In this document: one piece after another, positions 1 to 7,258 of the stretch
Numbering within the stretch: position 1 is the first letter of the stretch
Layout of the letters: every line of letters begins with the position of its first letter
Position numbers and translations under genes: made by a program
From: an uncultured Sphingobium sp.
GTDB lineage: Bacteria > Pseudomonadota > Alphaproteobacteria > Sphingomonadales > Sphingomonadaceae
Direction of reading: 5' to 3'
Assembly: GCA_946885845.1 (NCBI GenBank)
Contig: CAMPHJ010000065.1
Span: 1 to 9,118, forward strand
Length of the DNA: 9,118 nucleotides
Notes under the pieces: generated by a model
Database searches by the model: none
What the model was told of the DNA's origin: nothing
What the model saw: only the letters and a program-made list of their open reading frames with translations

Positions 1-558
1 GCGCGTCGGGTTCAGATCTACCGCAACCATCTGGCCCGCTCGATCCGGCTGGCGTCGCCGCTGCTGATCGACGCCTGCACGTCGCAGGAGCTGGACGAGG
101 CGGCATGGCGGGTGAAGCCCAGTCGCCATTGGCCGCAGGGACCGGACGGCCGGATCGCGGTGCGCGGCTGGTCCGCCGTGAGCCGTCGCGACGATCCCAG
201 GCGCGTGAGCGCAGTCAACCGCATGACCGGCGAAGGGTTCGAGGTGCTCGAGAAGCTTGTCCTGCGGATGGGCAGCAACACGGCCCACATGATGCTTAGC
301 GTCGGCTCGCTCTCGATAGTGACGAGGCTGCGGGGCGGCATCCTCTCGCTGCCCCGGGTGCTTGCGGACGCCGAGCGGGCCGACCTCGTAGGGGCAACGC
401 TCGATCGGGCCGTCGAGCATCCGATCCTCGTCGGGCGCCCCTATCCGATCGTGGAGGTGCCGCGGCCGCGCACCGCCCGCATGACCCTGATCAGGTTCGA
501 AGCGGCGCCCGTCGAGTGGAGGGTGCCGTGGGCGCGCCCGTGGGAGGTGCCGTTCTGA
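1..558 (+). CDS. Unrecognised protein, 3' part only (gene runs in from the left edge)
   Basis: The reading frame is open from base 1 to the TGA at 556-558, so about 185 C-terminal residues are visible and the true start lies to the left of the window; the in-frame GTG at 112 is only an internal valine. The visible part is rich in Arg, Val and Pro and ends in WEVPF. I see no signal peptide, membrane segment, catalytic motif or zinc cluster. A stretch rich in short hydrophobic residues (HMMLSVGSLSIVTRLRGGIL) could be a beta-rich core, but this is a guess. It converges on the SIR2-like gene with 12 bases between the two stop codons, so the two are not co-transcribed. GC-rich codon use resembles that of the SIR2-like gene, which suggests both may belong to the same accessory segment. 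I do not recognise the family. Confidence 0.6.
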   Translation, partial: ARRVQIYRNHLARSIRLASPLLIDACTSQELDEAAWRVKPSRHWPQGPDGRIAVRGWSAVSRRDDPRRVSAVNRMTGEGFEVLEKLVLRMGSNTAHMMLSVGSLSIVTRLRGGILSLPRVLADAERADLVGATLDRAVEHPILVGRPYPIVEVPRPRTARMTLIRFEAAPVEWRVPWARPWEVPF

Positions 559-570
559 CCGTGGTCATCG

Positions 571-2322
571 TCACCACCACCCCATGCGCCGGCTCAGCTG
601 GTTGAACGCGTTCAAGCATCCGGCCCAGTGCTCGGTCGATCCGCGGCAGAAGCCGGCACCAAGGATCAGCGGCTGGACGTCGGGTGTTTGGAGCCTCTCC
701 ACGATGGCGGCGCGGGCGTCGACGTTCCAGCCTGTCTGGCCACACGGCATCCAGATGGGATCGCTCAAATTGGAGAGATAGTCTGCTTCAGATCCGGTCA
801 GATTGGCGAAGCCGCCGAGAACCTCAAGCGTATGGAAGTTGTCGACTGCCTCGCCGCCGATCAGCCCGAAGTCGCGCGACCAGGGAACGATCGCATCGAT
901 CATGTGGTCCGCCCACGCCGTCTTGCGCCGGTCCAGACCAGGCCATCGCTTCCACCAGTCCGTCTCGACCCCATCCCAGAAAGAAAGGAAGATCGAACTC
1001 ACGGCCTGTGAAGTCTGTCGGTGTCGACGGGTCAACGGCATCGTGAACCACCGGAACAGGTCCTTCCAGCGCTCCGCCCTGGTCATGCCGAGGGCATAGG
1101 TGTGATAGAGCAGATAGGCTGGATAGTTCGCAATGCCAATGAGAGCCTGATTGCCGTTGTCGGGCTGGCTCCCAACGATCGCCTTCAATGCGCTGCGCAC
1201 GTGCTCGAACTCGCTCCCCTCACCCCATCGCCCCGCGATGCCGCCCATCCGGGCAAGGGGTTCGCTAACGCCCTCAAGCGCCTGCCATCTTTCGATGAGC
1301 ACCTCGTTCGTGACGCTGGAGTGGTGGACGGGAAACTCCTCGCCCCGGATCCGCCTGATCAACCGCTCCGCCTCGTTCGCGAACGCATCGGCGAGTTCGA
1401 TCCTCCGCTCGGGGGAGGCGAGGTTCCGCTTCGTGGCGGCGATCAGCATCTCGATTGTCTCGGGCGCTGGCCGCCGGGACTTCTCCAGAACCTCCACCCC
1501 ATCGGCCAACTGGACGAAGAAGCTGTCGGCGTCGGAGATCGGAATGACAGTCGCGGCGCGGGCGGATATCAGATCACCGGCGGCGGCGGACGGTCCGCCC
1601 CGTGATGCCCACCATGTCGGATAGCGTCGGTTCGGCGCACGCGTCAGCGCTGACCGCAGCGCCGGATCCCAATCACCGGACCAGCCCGATACGATCAATC
1701 CATATTCGTCGAGGATGCGATCGAGCAGAGCGTCGTACTCACTGGGGTAGGCAGCCAGTTCGTCCTCGGTATTGAGGATGCGGTTGTCCAGATAGTCGCC
1801 GTGGATCTTGAGCAGATAGCAGCGGCTGTGGGGAAGCGGGCTTGCGCCAGCGAGATCGTCCACCGACTTGATGACAATCGGCTCGACGCCCACCATGCTC
1901 AGCGCTGTCTCCAGCAATCTGTCGAAATTCGTCGTGACCACGACCTTGATGAAACCCGCCTGCACCATGCGGGCAATCGCATGGTGCGCCGGCGTTGGGA
2001 TGCGTCGCCCGGCCTCCAGATCGTCGGGCGACGGCTCGATGTAATGGTGTAGGATCGACCGGCGCTCCGTCGGCGTGGCCGACAGCGCGTCGAGCAGCGA
2101 AGAATAGCCGGGCTCGCCGCCGAACCTCGCCACGTGCCATGCTGCCCAGTCGGACTCATCCGTCACACCCTCTGCGGCGGCAACCCGCCGGACGAGATCG
2201 AGGGTGATGTCCCACCCCGTCGGTATCTCTGCCGCGCGGGATATGCCTGATCCGAGGAGGAGCGCGTAGACGCCAGGATTTTCGACGACGGAAAATGCGA
2301 GGCGGGTATTCGGGTCGATCAA
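571..2322 (-). CDS. SIR2-like domain protein, candidate NADase-type defence effector
   Basis: The protein is 583 residues. The N-terminal half (about 17-290) carries the SIR2-like fold signature: a nucleotide-binding GSGIS at 24-28, TTNFD at 130-134 with the catalytic-type Asn132, KIHGD at 172-176 with the catalytic-type His174, and IVSGWSGDWD at 210-219. This is the pattern of bacterial SIR2-like proteins, which in several known defence systems (ThsA of Thoeris, DSR proteins, SIR2-APAZ, SIR2-HerA) degrade NAD+ when a phage is sensed, rather than classical deacetylases; the zinc-binding CxxC pairs of true sirtuins are absent. The C-terminal half (about 300-583) is rich in Trp and Arg and predicted to be mostly helical; I cannot assign it to a family, and it is the likely sensor or assembly part. 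The start is a TTG at 2322-2320, supported by GGAG seven bases upstream. No partner gene (HerA, Argonaute/APAZ, TIR, ATPase) lies beside it within the window. Defence function is inferred from the domain; the SIR2-like assignment is firm. Confidence 0.88.
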   Translation of the reverse strand: MIDPNTRLAFSVVENPGVYALLLGSGISRAAEIPTGWDITLDLVRRVAAAEGVTDESDWAAWHVARFGGEPGYSSLLDALSATPTERRSILHHYIEPSPDDLEAGRRIPTPAHHAIARMVQAGFIKVVVTTNFDRLLETALSMVGVEPIVIKSVDDLAGASPLPHSRCYLLKIHGDYLDNRILNTEDELAAYPSEYDALLDRILDEYGLIVSGWSGDWDPALRSALTRAPNRRYPTWWASRGGPSAAAGDLISARAATVIPISDADSFFVQLADGVEVLEKSRRPAPETIEMLIAATKRNLASPERRIELADAFANEAERLIRRIRGEEFPVHHSSVTNEVLIERWQALEGVSEPLARMGGIAGRWGEGSEFEHVRSALKAIVGSQPDNGNQALIGIANYPAYLLYHTYALGMTRAERWKDLFRWFTMPLTRRHRQTSQAVSSIFLSFWDGVETDWWKRWPGLDRRKTAWADHMIDAIVPWSRDFGLIGGEAVDNFHTLEVLGGFANLTGSEADYLSNLSDPIWMPCGQTGWNVDARAAIVERLQTPDVQPLILGAGFCRGSTEHWAGCLNAFNQLSRRMGWW

Positions 2323-2817
2323 CGGCTGTCTCCGGGGAGGGGCGACATCGTTGTAGCGGGCGCAGTCGGCTAGGCAATATGGGCGGGGTAGGACCCGAGA
2401 TTGCTTTTTTCAATGCACCAACGTTAAGTAGCGGATCGCTGAGTTGTTACGGCGCATTAAGTAGCACAATTGCCGATCGGACCAGGATTTCCGGGGTGCT
2501 ACATAAACCGGCGCTAAGTAGCCTTGGCATCTTCAGCAGGGACCTCCTGGAAAACCTAGCGAAAGTGCCTTTCGGCTTATGGCTGAGGTGGCCTTGTATG
2601 TGTCTTTGGCTTGATCCCACAGCTCCCCAGTGGGTGAAGCGCTGGGACGAAATGGTGCCGGCGTAGGTGCTGTGTGGAATATCATAAGCTCGCGTTTTAC
2701 ACAGCCTCGGTCGCTTTCTGGCTTCCACGCAGTCTCGCCCTTCCTCCGAAAGCCGACATACGATAGCCTTGTGGTGCGGGCCAGGCTAGGACACCCTATT
2801 TGTAACTGGAGAGTGAA
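2323..2817. other. Gene-free stretch between the SIR2-like and SDR genes
   Basis: About 495 bases separate the divergent starts of the SIR2-like gene and the short-chain dehydrogenase. It must hold both promoters. On the minus strand TTGAAA near 2406-2411 resembles a -35 box for the SIR2-like gene, but no good -10 box follows at the right distance, so I do not call it. The section 2424-2522 contains the TTAAGTAGC-like repeats described separately. At 2669-2675 and 2699-2705 there is a 7-base inverted repeat (GCTGTGT / ACACAGC) with a 23-base spacer. Short open frames cross the region but none has a convincing ribosome-binding site or recognisable protein. The stretch may be a remnant of a mobile element. 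Confidence 0.5.
2424..2522. repeat. Cluster of four TTAAGTAGC-like 9-mers
   Basis: Copies are TTAAGTAGC at 2424-2432, TTAAGTAGC at 2457-2465, CTAAGTAGC at 2514-2522, and an inverted copy at 2498-2506 that reads TTATGTAGC on the minus strand. Starts of the direct copies lie 33 and 57 bases apart. Two exact and two one-mismatch copies of a 9-mer within 99 bases are well beyond what is expected by chance. Multiple short terminal repeats of this kind are typical of IS21-family and Tn7-like ends, where the transposase binds them; alternatively they are operator sites for a regulator of the flanking genes. No transposase gene is visible here, so if this is an insertion-sequence end it is a remnant. 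Confidence 0.5.
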
Positions 2818-3849
2818 GTGAGAGAAACAGTACTCGTCACAGGAATAAGTGGGTTTGTTGCCAAATATGTGGCCTTAGCTTTGCTGCGGAAGGGCTATAA
2901 TGTAAGAGGAACATTGCGTTCATCGGCAAAGGAAGATGATGTCCGCAATGATTTGATTGAAGCTGGCGCAAATGTCGAAAATCTCAGCTTTTTTGTTGCG
3001 AATTTGACATCAGATGACGGATGGGAGTCCGCGGTCCAAGGTTGCGATTATGTACAGCATGTTGCGTCGCCGTTCCCGCTGGAGCAGCCCCGTCATAAAG
3101 AAGCATTGGTGCCAGAGGCGCTTGGCGGAACAATGCGTGTGTTGAATGCTGCGCTTAAGGCAAATGTCAAACGCGTGGTATTGACGTCATCAATCGCGGC
3201 GATGATGTATCGGGCCGGACGCCCGAAAACTGAGTTTCATTTTTCTGAAAAAGATTGGACCGATCCAGAGTGGTCTGAAACGCACCCTTATAGTGTTTCC
3301 AAGACCAGGGCTGAACTCGCGGCATGGGACTGGGCAGAGAAGGCGGGACGAGAAAAGCTAGCTGTTATCAATCCCGGAGTCGTGGTGGGGCCCACAATTG
3401 GCAAGGACGGCAGCACATCGACCGAGATCATCAAGATGATGCTGGAAGGCACCATGCCGAAGACCCTTCCAATAGCCAATCCACTGGTGGATGTTCGCGA
3501 CCTTGCAGAATTGCATGTTGTTGCCATGACCTTGAAAGAGGCGGGTGGGCGACGCCTGATTGGAAGCAGCGGAACCATGTCGTTTGGGGAGATAGCCCAG
3601 CTTCTGAGTAAAGAGTATCCAGAGCTTAAGAGTAAAATACCGCAGTCCGAATTTTCTCCTTTGCTGGTCAAGTTGATGAAGATTCTCGTACCAAGCGTCA
3701 GGACTATTCGCGCGGAAGTCGGCATCCGGTCCTTAGCCAATGCTGAATATGTGTCCGAACTTACGGGAGTTTCATTCAGGCCCGTAAAGGAAGCAGTTCT
3801 GGCGACATCGCAGTCGCTTCTAGGCCGCGTCGACAAAAGCATTCAGTAA
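2818..3849 (+). CDS. Extended short-chain dehydrogenase/reductase, dihydroflavonol-reductase/aldehyde-reductase type
   Basis: This 343-residue protein is an NAD(P)-dependent oxidoreductase of the extended SDR class, probably cytoplasmic and reducing an aldehyde or ketone; the natural substrate cannot be read from the sequence. The dinucleotide-binding turn TGISGFVA is at 8-15, RGTLR at 30-34 (an Arg here favours NADPH), HVASPF at 81-86 (typical of the dihydroflavonol-reductase branch), the catalytic Ser region TSS at 123-125, and the catalytic Y158-x3-K162 in HPYSVSK. Length is normal for the family. The start is GTG at 2818, set by GGAG at 2808-2811, six bases upstream. The gene is visibly AT-richer than its neighbours, most clearly in its first 500 bases, which suggests it arrived by horizontal transfer. 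It could equally be annotated as an NAD-dependent epimerase/dehydratase-family protein. Confidence 0.9.
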   Translation: MRETVLVTGISGFVAKYVALALLRKGYNVRGTLRSSAKEDDVRNDLIEAGANVENLSFFVANLTSDDGWESAVQGCDYVQHVASPFPLEQPRHKEALVPEALGGTMRVLNAALKANVKRVVLTSSIAAMMYRAGRPKTEFHFSEKDWTDPEWSETHPYSVSKTRAELAAWDWAEKAGREKLAVINPGVVVGPTIGKDGSTSTEIIKMMLEGTMPKTLPIANPLVDVRDLAELHVVAMTLKEAGGRRLIGSSGTMSFGEIAQLLSKEYPELKSKIPQSEFSPLLVKLMKILVPSVRTIRAEVGIRSLANAEYVSELTGVSFRPVKEAVLATSQSLLGRVDKSIQ

Positions 3850-3886
3850 AAGCCGCACGGCTCGAAACCAGACTGACTGGTGAACG

Positions 3887-4087
3887 ATGCAAGAAGTAGA
3901 AGACCAATCGCTGAGCCGACCACAAAGGCGGCTGCTCCGCCGGATTTTCAACGGTCGGACAACGCCCGTGGCGACCGCTGGCGGGTTGTTCCTTACTTAT
4001 AAGGAAGCGGCCCGTTACCTTCAGTCTTTGGCCGGTGAAACGCGTGAGGCGGCCTATCGCGAAATCAGGGAGAATGCAGAGCGGTAA
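3887..4087 (+). CDS. Small hypothetical protein (66 residues)
   Basis: A 66-residue, highly charged frame begins at ATG 3887, 37 bases after the SDR stop, on the same strand. The N-terminal third is Arg-rich (SRPQRRLLRRIF) and the rest, from LTYKEAARYLQSL onwards, reads like a soluble helical protein rather than a random frame. The composition and layout resemble small conserved hypothetical proteins that I associate with sphingomonads, but this is from memory and unverified. The ribosome-binding site is weak (GGTGA before the ATG). It converges on the GST-like gene with 35 bases between the stops. No function is proposed. Confidence 0.5.
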   Translation: MQEVEDQSLSRPQRRLLRRIFNGRTTPVATAGGLFLTYKEAARYLQSLAGETREAAYREIRENAER

Positions 4088-4122
4088 GGCAACGGCTGGC
4101 AGCGTGATCGACCGAGGCTGTT

Positions 4123-4755
4123 TCAGCTTTTCGGGAAATCTAGCGGCGCATCGCCCGGTTGCCAAGGATCCAGGCGAGCCATGATCGCGTGGAACAGATC
4201 CGACTGAAGATGATCGCGGAGCCATGCTTGCACGCCGGGAAGCGGCTGAATATCGAACCACGTGCGATCGGTTTCGGCGAACTGCCGCACGAAGGGGAAA
4301 ATGGTGATGTCGGTAATGCCGCGCCGGTCTCCACACAGGTTGCGCCGCTTAGCCAGGCGCAGTTCGAGCAACTGGAGCATCGCCAGTCCCGCGGCGCGAT
4401 GCTCCGCCGGGTCTGACGCATGGCGATCGGGATATTTGTAGCGATCGAGGTGATGCTTGAACGGGCCGTCATTGGCTTCGATCAGGGCGCGGTCTTCGCG
4501 TTCCAGCCATCCTTCGGGATCGTTGCGCGCCAGCGACCAGCGCATGATCGCCAGACTTTCGTCTATAACTTCGCCGTCGGTCTGTACGACCACCGGGACC
4601 GTTGCTTTGGGAGACGCGGCGATCAGTGCATCGGGCTTGCGCGACAGCTTCACCTCGCGAATGTGACAGGCCGTGCCGCTGATCAGCAGCGCCATGCGGG
4701 CGCGCATGGCATAGGGGCAGCGCCGGAAGCTGTAGAGGATCGGCCTATTTCGCAC
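4123..4755 (-). CDS. Glutathione S-transferase-like protein
   Basis: The 210-residue protein has a thioredoxin-fold N-terminal domain (about 4-78) with a CPY motif at 13-15, the conserved turn with cis-proline at V53-P54, and the E66-S67 pair that contacts the gamma-glutamyl group of glutathione. A helical C-terminal domain (about 90-200) contains the [10 protein letters not shown] segment typical of GST helix 6 with its N-capping and hydrophobic-staple residues. It therefore most likely conjugates, reduces or isomerises small electrophiles with glutathione in the cytoplasm; the Cys at the active site resembles omega/glutaredoxin-like classes. The frame is open further upstream, but that extension lies within trhO and has no GST character. 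I place the start at GTG 4755-4753, directly before RNRPILYSF, which overlaps the end of trhO by 11 bases and implies translational coupling. It is the last gene of the operon. Confidence 0.85.
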   Translation of the reverse strand: MRNRPILYSFRRCPYAMRARMALLISGTACHIREVKLSRKPDALIAASPKATVPVVVQTDGEVIDESLAIMRWSLARNDPEGWLEREDRALIEANDGPFKHHLDRYKYPDRHASDPAEHRAAGLAMLQLLELRLAKRRNLCGDRRGITDITIFPFVRQFAETDRTWFDIQPLPGVQAWLRDHLQSDLFHAIMARLDPWQPGDAPLDFPKS

Positions 4756-5701
4756 GCCGCTTGGCCGCGTTGGCGCCGATATGCGCGACGCCCCGCGCCT
4801 TGGCGAGCTGTTCCTGCCGGTCGCGTTCGGCATAGCCGGCGCGCTGGGCATCGGTGCGCGTCGCATGACAGGCGGGACAGCTCACCCCGGACACATAAAG
4901 CGGTGAAGCCTGGCCCGCGCTGCCGACTGGCCGACGGCAGCCGTGGCACAGAATGTGGGTCCCAGCTTCAAGGCCATGGCCGACCGCGACGCGTTGATCG
5001 AAGACAAAGCATTCTCCCTCCCAAAGACTTTCCTCGGGCGGGATGGTCTCCAGATATTTGAGGATTCCGCCCTGGAGGTGATAGACATTGTCGATGCCTT
5101 CGGCCTTCAGGAAGGCGGTCGACTTTTCGCAGCGAATGCCGCCGGTGCAGAACATCGCAACCTTAGGCTGATCGCCAGCGCCCAGCAGCTTCTCACGTTC
5201 GGCACGGAACCAGGCAGGGAAATCGCGGAAGCTGGCGGTCTTTGGATCAATTGCCCCGGCAAAGCTGCCGACCGCGACCTCATAATCATTACGCGTATCG
5301 ATCACGATTGTGCCGGGTTCGCTGATCAGGGCGTTCCAGTCCTGCGGCGACACATAATGTCCGACCCCGGTGAGGGGATCGATGTCGGGCTGGCCCATCG
5401 TCACGATTTCGCGCTTTACCCGCACTTTCATGCGATGGAATGGCATCGCCTCCGCTGTGGCATATTTGACCTCTGTGTCGCCAAACCCCGGCAAGCTGCG
5501 GATGAACCCCAGGACATTGTCGATCGAAGCGTTGGATCCGGCAATCGTGCCGTTGATGCCTTCGCTGGCCAGCAAAAGGGTTCCCTTCACACCCTGGGCG
5601 CAGCACAGCCGAGCCAGTTCGCGGCGCACCGTTTCGCAGTCGTCCAGCCGGGCGAACTTGTAGAGCGCGGCAACGCAGATGGAGGAAGACGAACCGGTCA
5701 G
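4745..5701 (-). CDS. trhO: tRNA uridine(34) hydroxylase (rhodanese-domain protein), CTG start
   Basis: TrhO (formerly YceA) hydroxylates U34 in the anticodon of a set of tRNAs, the first step towards 5-(carboxy)methoxyuridine-type wobble bases. Read from the CTG at 5701 the protein is 318 residues, normal for the family. The N-terminal domain has VAALYKF at 10-16 and [11 protein letters not shown] at about 42-52. The rhodanese domain shows DTRNDYE from residue 135 and the active loop CTGGIRC at 185-191. The C-terminal tail carries two CxxC pairs (252-255 and 275-278), likely a zinc site. The first ordinary start codon in frame (GTG 5629) would delete the conserved [13 protein letters not shown] segment. 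The upstream CTG has AAGGAG eight bases before it, so I prefer CTG. The upstream HNH gene ends 13 bases before this start and the GST-like gene overlaps its end. Confidence 0.9.
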   Translation of the reverse strand: MTGSSSSICVAALYKFARLDDCETVRRELARLCCAQGVKGTLLLASEGINGTIAGSNASIDNVLGFIRSLPGFGDTEVKYATAEAMPFHRMKVRVKREIVTMGQPDIDPLTGVGHYVSPQDWNALISEPGTIVIDTRNDYEVAVGSFAGAIDPKTASFRDFPAWFRAEREKLLGAGDQPKVAMFCTGGIRCEKSTAFLKAEGIDNVYHLQGGILKYLETIPPEESLWEGECFVFDQRVAVGHGLEAGTHILCHGCRRPVGSAGQASPLYVSGVSCPACHATRTDAQRAGYAERDRQEQLAKARGVAHIGANAAKRRAK

Positions 5702-5709
5702 GGGATCAA

Positions 5710-5715
5710 CTCCTT
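5710..5715 (-). promoter_or_regulatory. Ribosome-binding site AAGGAG deciding the trhO CTG start
   Basis: On the minus strand AAGGAG is followed by eight bases (TTGATCCC) and then CTG ACC GGT. The TTG inside the spacer is in another frame and meets a stop two codons later. The site overlaps the TGA of the upstream HNH gene by one base, so ribosomes finishing that gene are well placed to restart on trhO. Confidence 0.7.
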
Positions 5716-6053
5716 CAGCGCTGCTTCTTGGCGATGGTCGCCGTGAAGTCCGGGTCCTTGTTCGCCACCCAGTCCACGAATTTGCGCACGTTCGGATTGT
5801 CCAGCAGGCCCGCCACCTCCATCCCGTGACGTTGAAGTTCGGAATTTGTGAAATTGGCGATCACTGTCTGCTGGCAGATTGGATGCATGGGCACGACATT
5901 GCGGCCTCCGCGGCTCTTGGGCACTGGATGATGCCAGACGATGGTCTTGCCTGTCGGTCGACCGCAAAGCCAGCAGGCCACTGGCGCTGCCGGTGCATCA
6001 TCCTCTTGCGGGAGATGGTCATAGGGATCGTATTTCGAATGTTTTCGGGCCAT
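5715..6053 (-). CDS. HNH-endonuclease-domain small protein
   Basis: This 112-residue protein has a zinc/HNH-type core: CWLC at 27-30, the His pair H41-H42 ([12 protein letters not shown]), Asn52, and HPIC at 57-60. The spacing matches the beta-beta-alpha-metal nuclease fold in which one His is the general base and the later Asn/His bind the metal. The N-terminal 20 residues are polar and probably disordered; the C-terminal part is helical and basic. The protein is shorter than restriction-type HNH enzymes, with no added DNA-binding domain visible. It is the first gene of the operon with trhO and the GST-like gene. The start is ATG 6053; only a poor ribosome-binding site (AAGG some 14 bases upstream) is seen. 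Activity as a nuclease is a domain-based inference. Confidence 0.83.
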   Translation of the reverse strand: MARKHSKYDPYDHLPQEDDAPAAPVACWLCGRPTGKTIVWHHPVPKSRGGRNVVPMHPICQQTVIANFTNSELQRHGMEVAGLLDNPNVRKFVDWVANKDPDFTATIAKKQR

Positions 6054-6348
6054 ATGTCGATTCAGCTGCCTTGATTTATTCCAGCCTATAGCGACGCGCG
6101 CGGCGACAGCACATGAGCAAATTCATGACGCTCAGTTTTTCGGTGCGAGTGGGTGCATTGTAAGGTGATGCCGGTTTTATGCGAACCTGATGCCTCTCAA
6201 CAGGGCAGCAGATGTTCTTTGCCGTAAACCTTCGCCGAAAATACGTATCTGGCGCTTTTGCCACCATGACTTCCATTAGCTCCCGAATTGAGGGAACGTC
6301 ACCGCAGACATGTTACCCTTGCGGGAGTCACTGAATGCGGAAACCCCT
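6054..6348. other. Divergent intergenic region between the HNH operon and the LysR gene
   Basis: About 295 bases separate the two start codons and must contain both promoters. I see no recognisable gene: a 66-codon minus-strand frame at 6076-6276 has no ribosome-binding site and no familiar sequence. A perfect 8-base palindrome ATACGTAT lies at 6241-6248, about 100 bases before the LysR start, the kind of AT-rich dyad that LysR proteins bind; no clear T-N11-A box was found around it. Confidence 0.4.
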
Positions 6349-7242
6349 ATGAAACTCCATCAACTTCGTGCCTTGGCCGAGGTCGCGCGGGCGGGCAGCA
6401 TCCAGCGGGCGGCCAGTGCGATGCACGTGTCTCAGCCGGCGCTCAGCAAGTCGATCCGGGAATTGGAACGGCAACTGGGCGTTTCACTACTGGTCCGCGG
6501 CGTAACCGGCACCACTCTGACGCCCTTCGGTGTGATACTTTCCAAGCGCCATGACAGCATTCAGAAGGAACTCGACAAGGCGCGGGAAGAAGTTGAATGG
6601 CTAAAGGGTACGTTGGGCGGGCGATTGCTGGTTGGCATATCTCCACCGGTTGCGGGCGCCAGCATAGCCAGCGTCGTCGCGAGTTTTCGCCAGCGTCAGC
6701 CTTCGGTGGAACTGGGCCTGCTGGAGTTGCGCCCGGCGCAGATTTTTGACGCCGTTCGTTGTGGCACCCTGGATCTGGGCATTGTGCACCATTATGGCAG
6801 CCTGGACCTGGCCGGGTTGCAATGTGTGACACTCAAAACCTACAGGACAATGCTGGCGACGGGAGGACGCGATCCCGTGCTTCCAAAAACAGTCGAACAG
6901 CTCTGGTCGATGGAATGGATCACGGGCGACTTGTCCGACTATCATCACGGCTATATTCCCATTGTGGCGGACCGGCTGGGCCGAAACCTGCCCCAGCGCA
7001 TATCTCGCTGCACGTCGATCTCAGTTTATTTCGATCTTGCAGAACAGTCGGCCCTCATCAGCCATTGGGCCGAGATCACTAATCCGCACCTGAGCCTGAA
7101 GCTGCGAAGCGGGGGCCTCACCCGCCTCGACCTGAATATTGATCTGCCCGACATGCACATCGCGCTTGTCTGCAAGGATGAGGAACTGCTGACGCCAGGC
7201 GGTGCGCTGTTGGCGAAGATTATAAGATCATCGCTGCGTTAA
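6349..7242 (+). CDS. LysR-type transcriptional regulator
   Basis: The 297-residue protein is a LysR-family regulator. Residues 1-60 form the winged helix-turn-helix, with the hallmark pattern GSIQRAASAMHVSQPALSKS and then ELERQLGVSLLVR; a linker helix covers about 61-88 and the two-lobed effector-binding domain begins near GRLLVGISP at 91 and runs to the end. The start is placed at ATG 6349 because MKLHQLRALAEVA is the canonical LysR N-terminus; an in-frame ATG at 6310 would add 13 residues with no family support. The ribosome-binding site is weak (GGAA). The next gene, a secreted M20 amidohydrolase, lies 99 bases downstream on the same strand and is the obvious target candidate, although LysR genes are more often divergent from their targets. 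The effector ligand cannot be deduced. Confidence 0.92.
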   Translation: MKLHQLRALAEVARAGSIQRAASAMHVSQPALSKSIRELERQLGVSLLVRGVTGTTLTPFGVILSKRHDSIQKELDKAREEVEWLKGTLGGRLLVGISPPVAGASIASVVASFRQRQPSVELGLLELRPAQIFDAVRCGTLDLGIVHHYGSLDLAGLQCVTLKTYRTMLATGGRDPVLPKTVEQLWSMEWITGDLSDYHHGYIPIVADRLGRNLPQRISRCTSISVYFDLAEQSALISHWAEITNPHLSLKLRSGGLTRLDLNIDLPDMHIALVCKDEELLTPGGALLAKIIRSSLR

Positions 7243-7258
7243 CGCATTACCGAAGGTT

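Noticed and set aside
559..577. Small dyad GTGGT/ACCAC between the two convergent genes as a bidirectional terminator
   Set aside because: The stem is only five bases long, has no T-run on either side and overlaps the SIR2-like stop codon region.
1021..1605. Long plus-strand open frame (194 codons) inside the SIR2-like gene
   Set aside because: It is antisense to a protein with clear SIR2 motifs, has no ribosome-binding site and a composition typical of a GC-rich shadow frame.
2295..2728. Open frames on both strands in the gap upstream of the SIR2-like gene (2295-2666 plus, 2447-2728 minus)
   Set aside because: Neither has a good ribosome-binding site or protein-like composition, and both run across the repeat cluster.
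2630..2821. Plus-strand 63-codon frame whose TGA overlaps the GTG start of the SDR gene
   Set aside because: The overlap would fit a leader peptide, but there is no ribosome-binding site and no recognisable sequence; the overlap is most likely chance.
3776..4866. N-terminal extension of the GST-like gene to 4866 and a minus-strand frame at 3776-4336
   Set aside because: The extension is trhO sequence read in another frame, with GST character beginning only at 4755; the 3776-4336 frame is a shadow across the SDR, small-protein and GST genes.
4943..5746. Plus-strand open frame of 267 codons opposite trhO
   Set aside because: It lies fully antisense to the well-recognised trhO/HNH coding sequence and shows no family resemblance.
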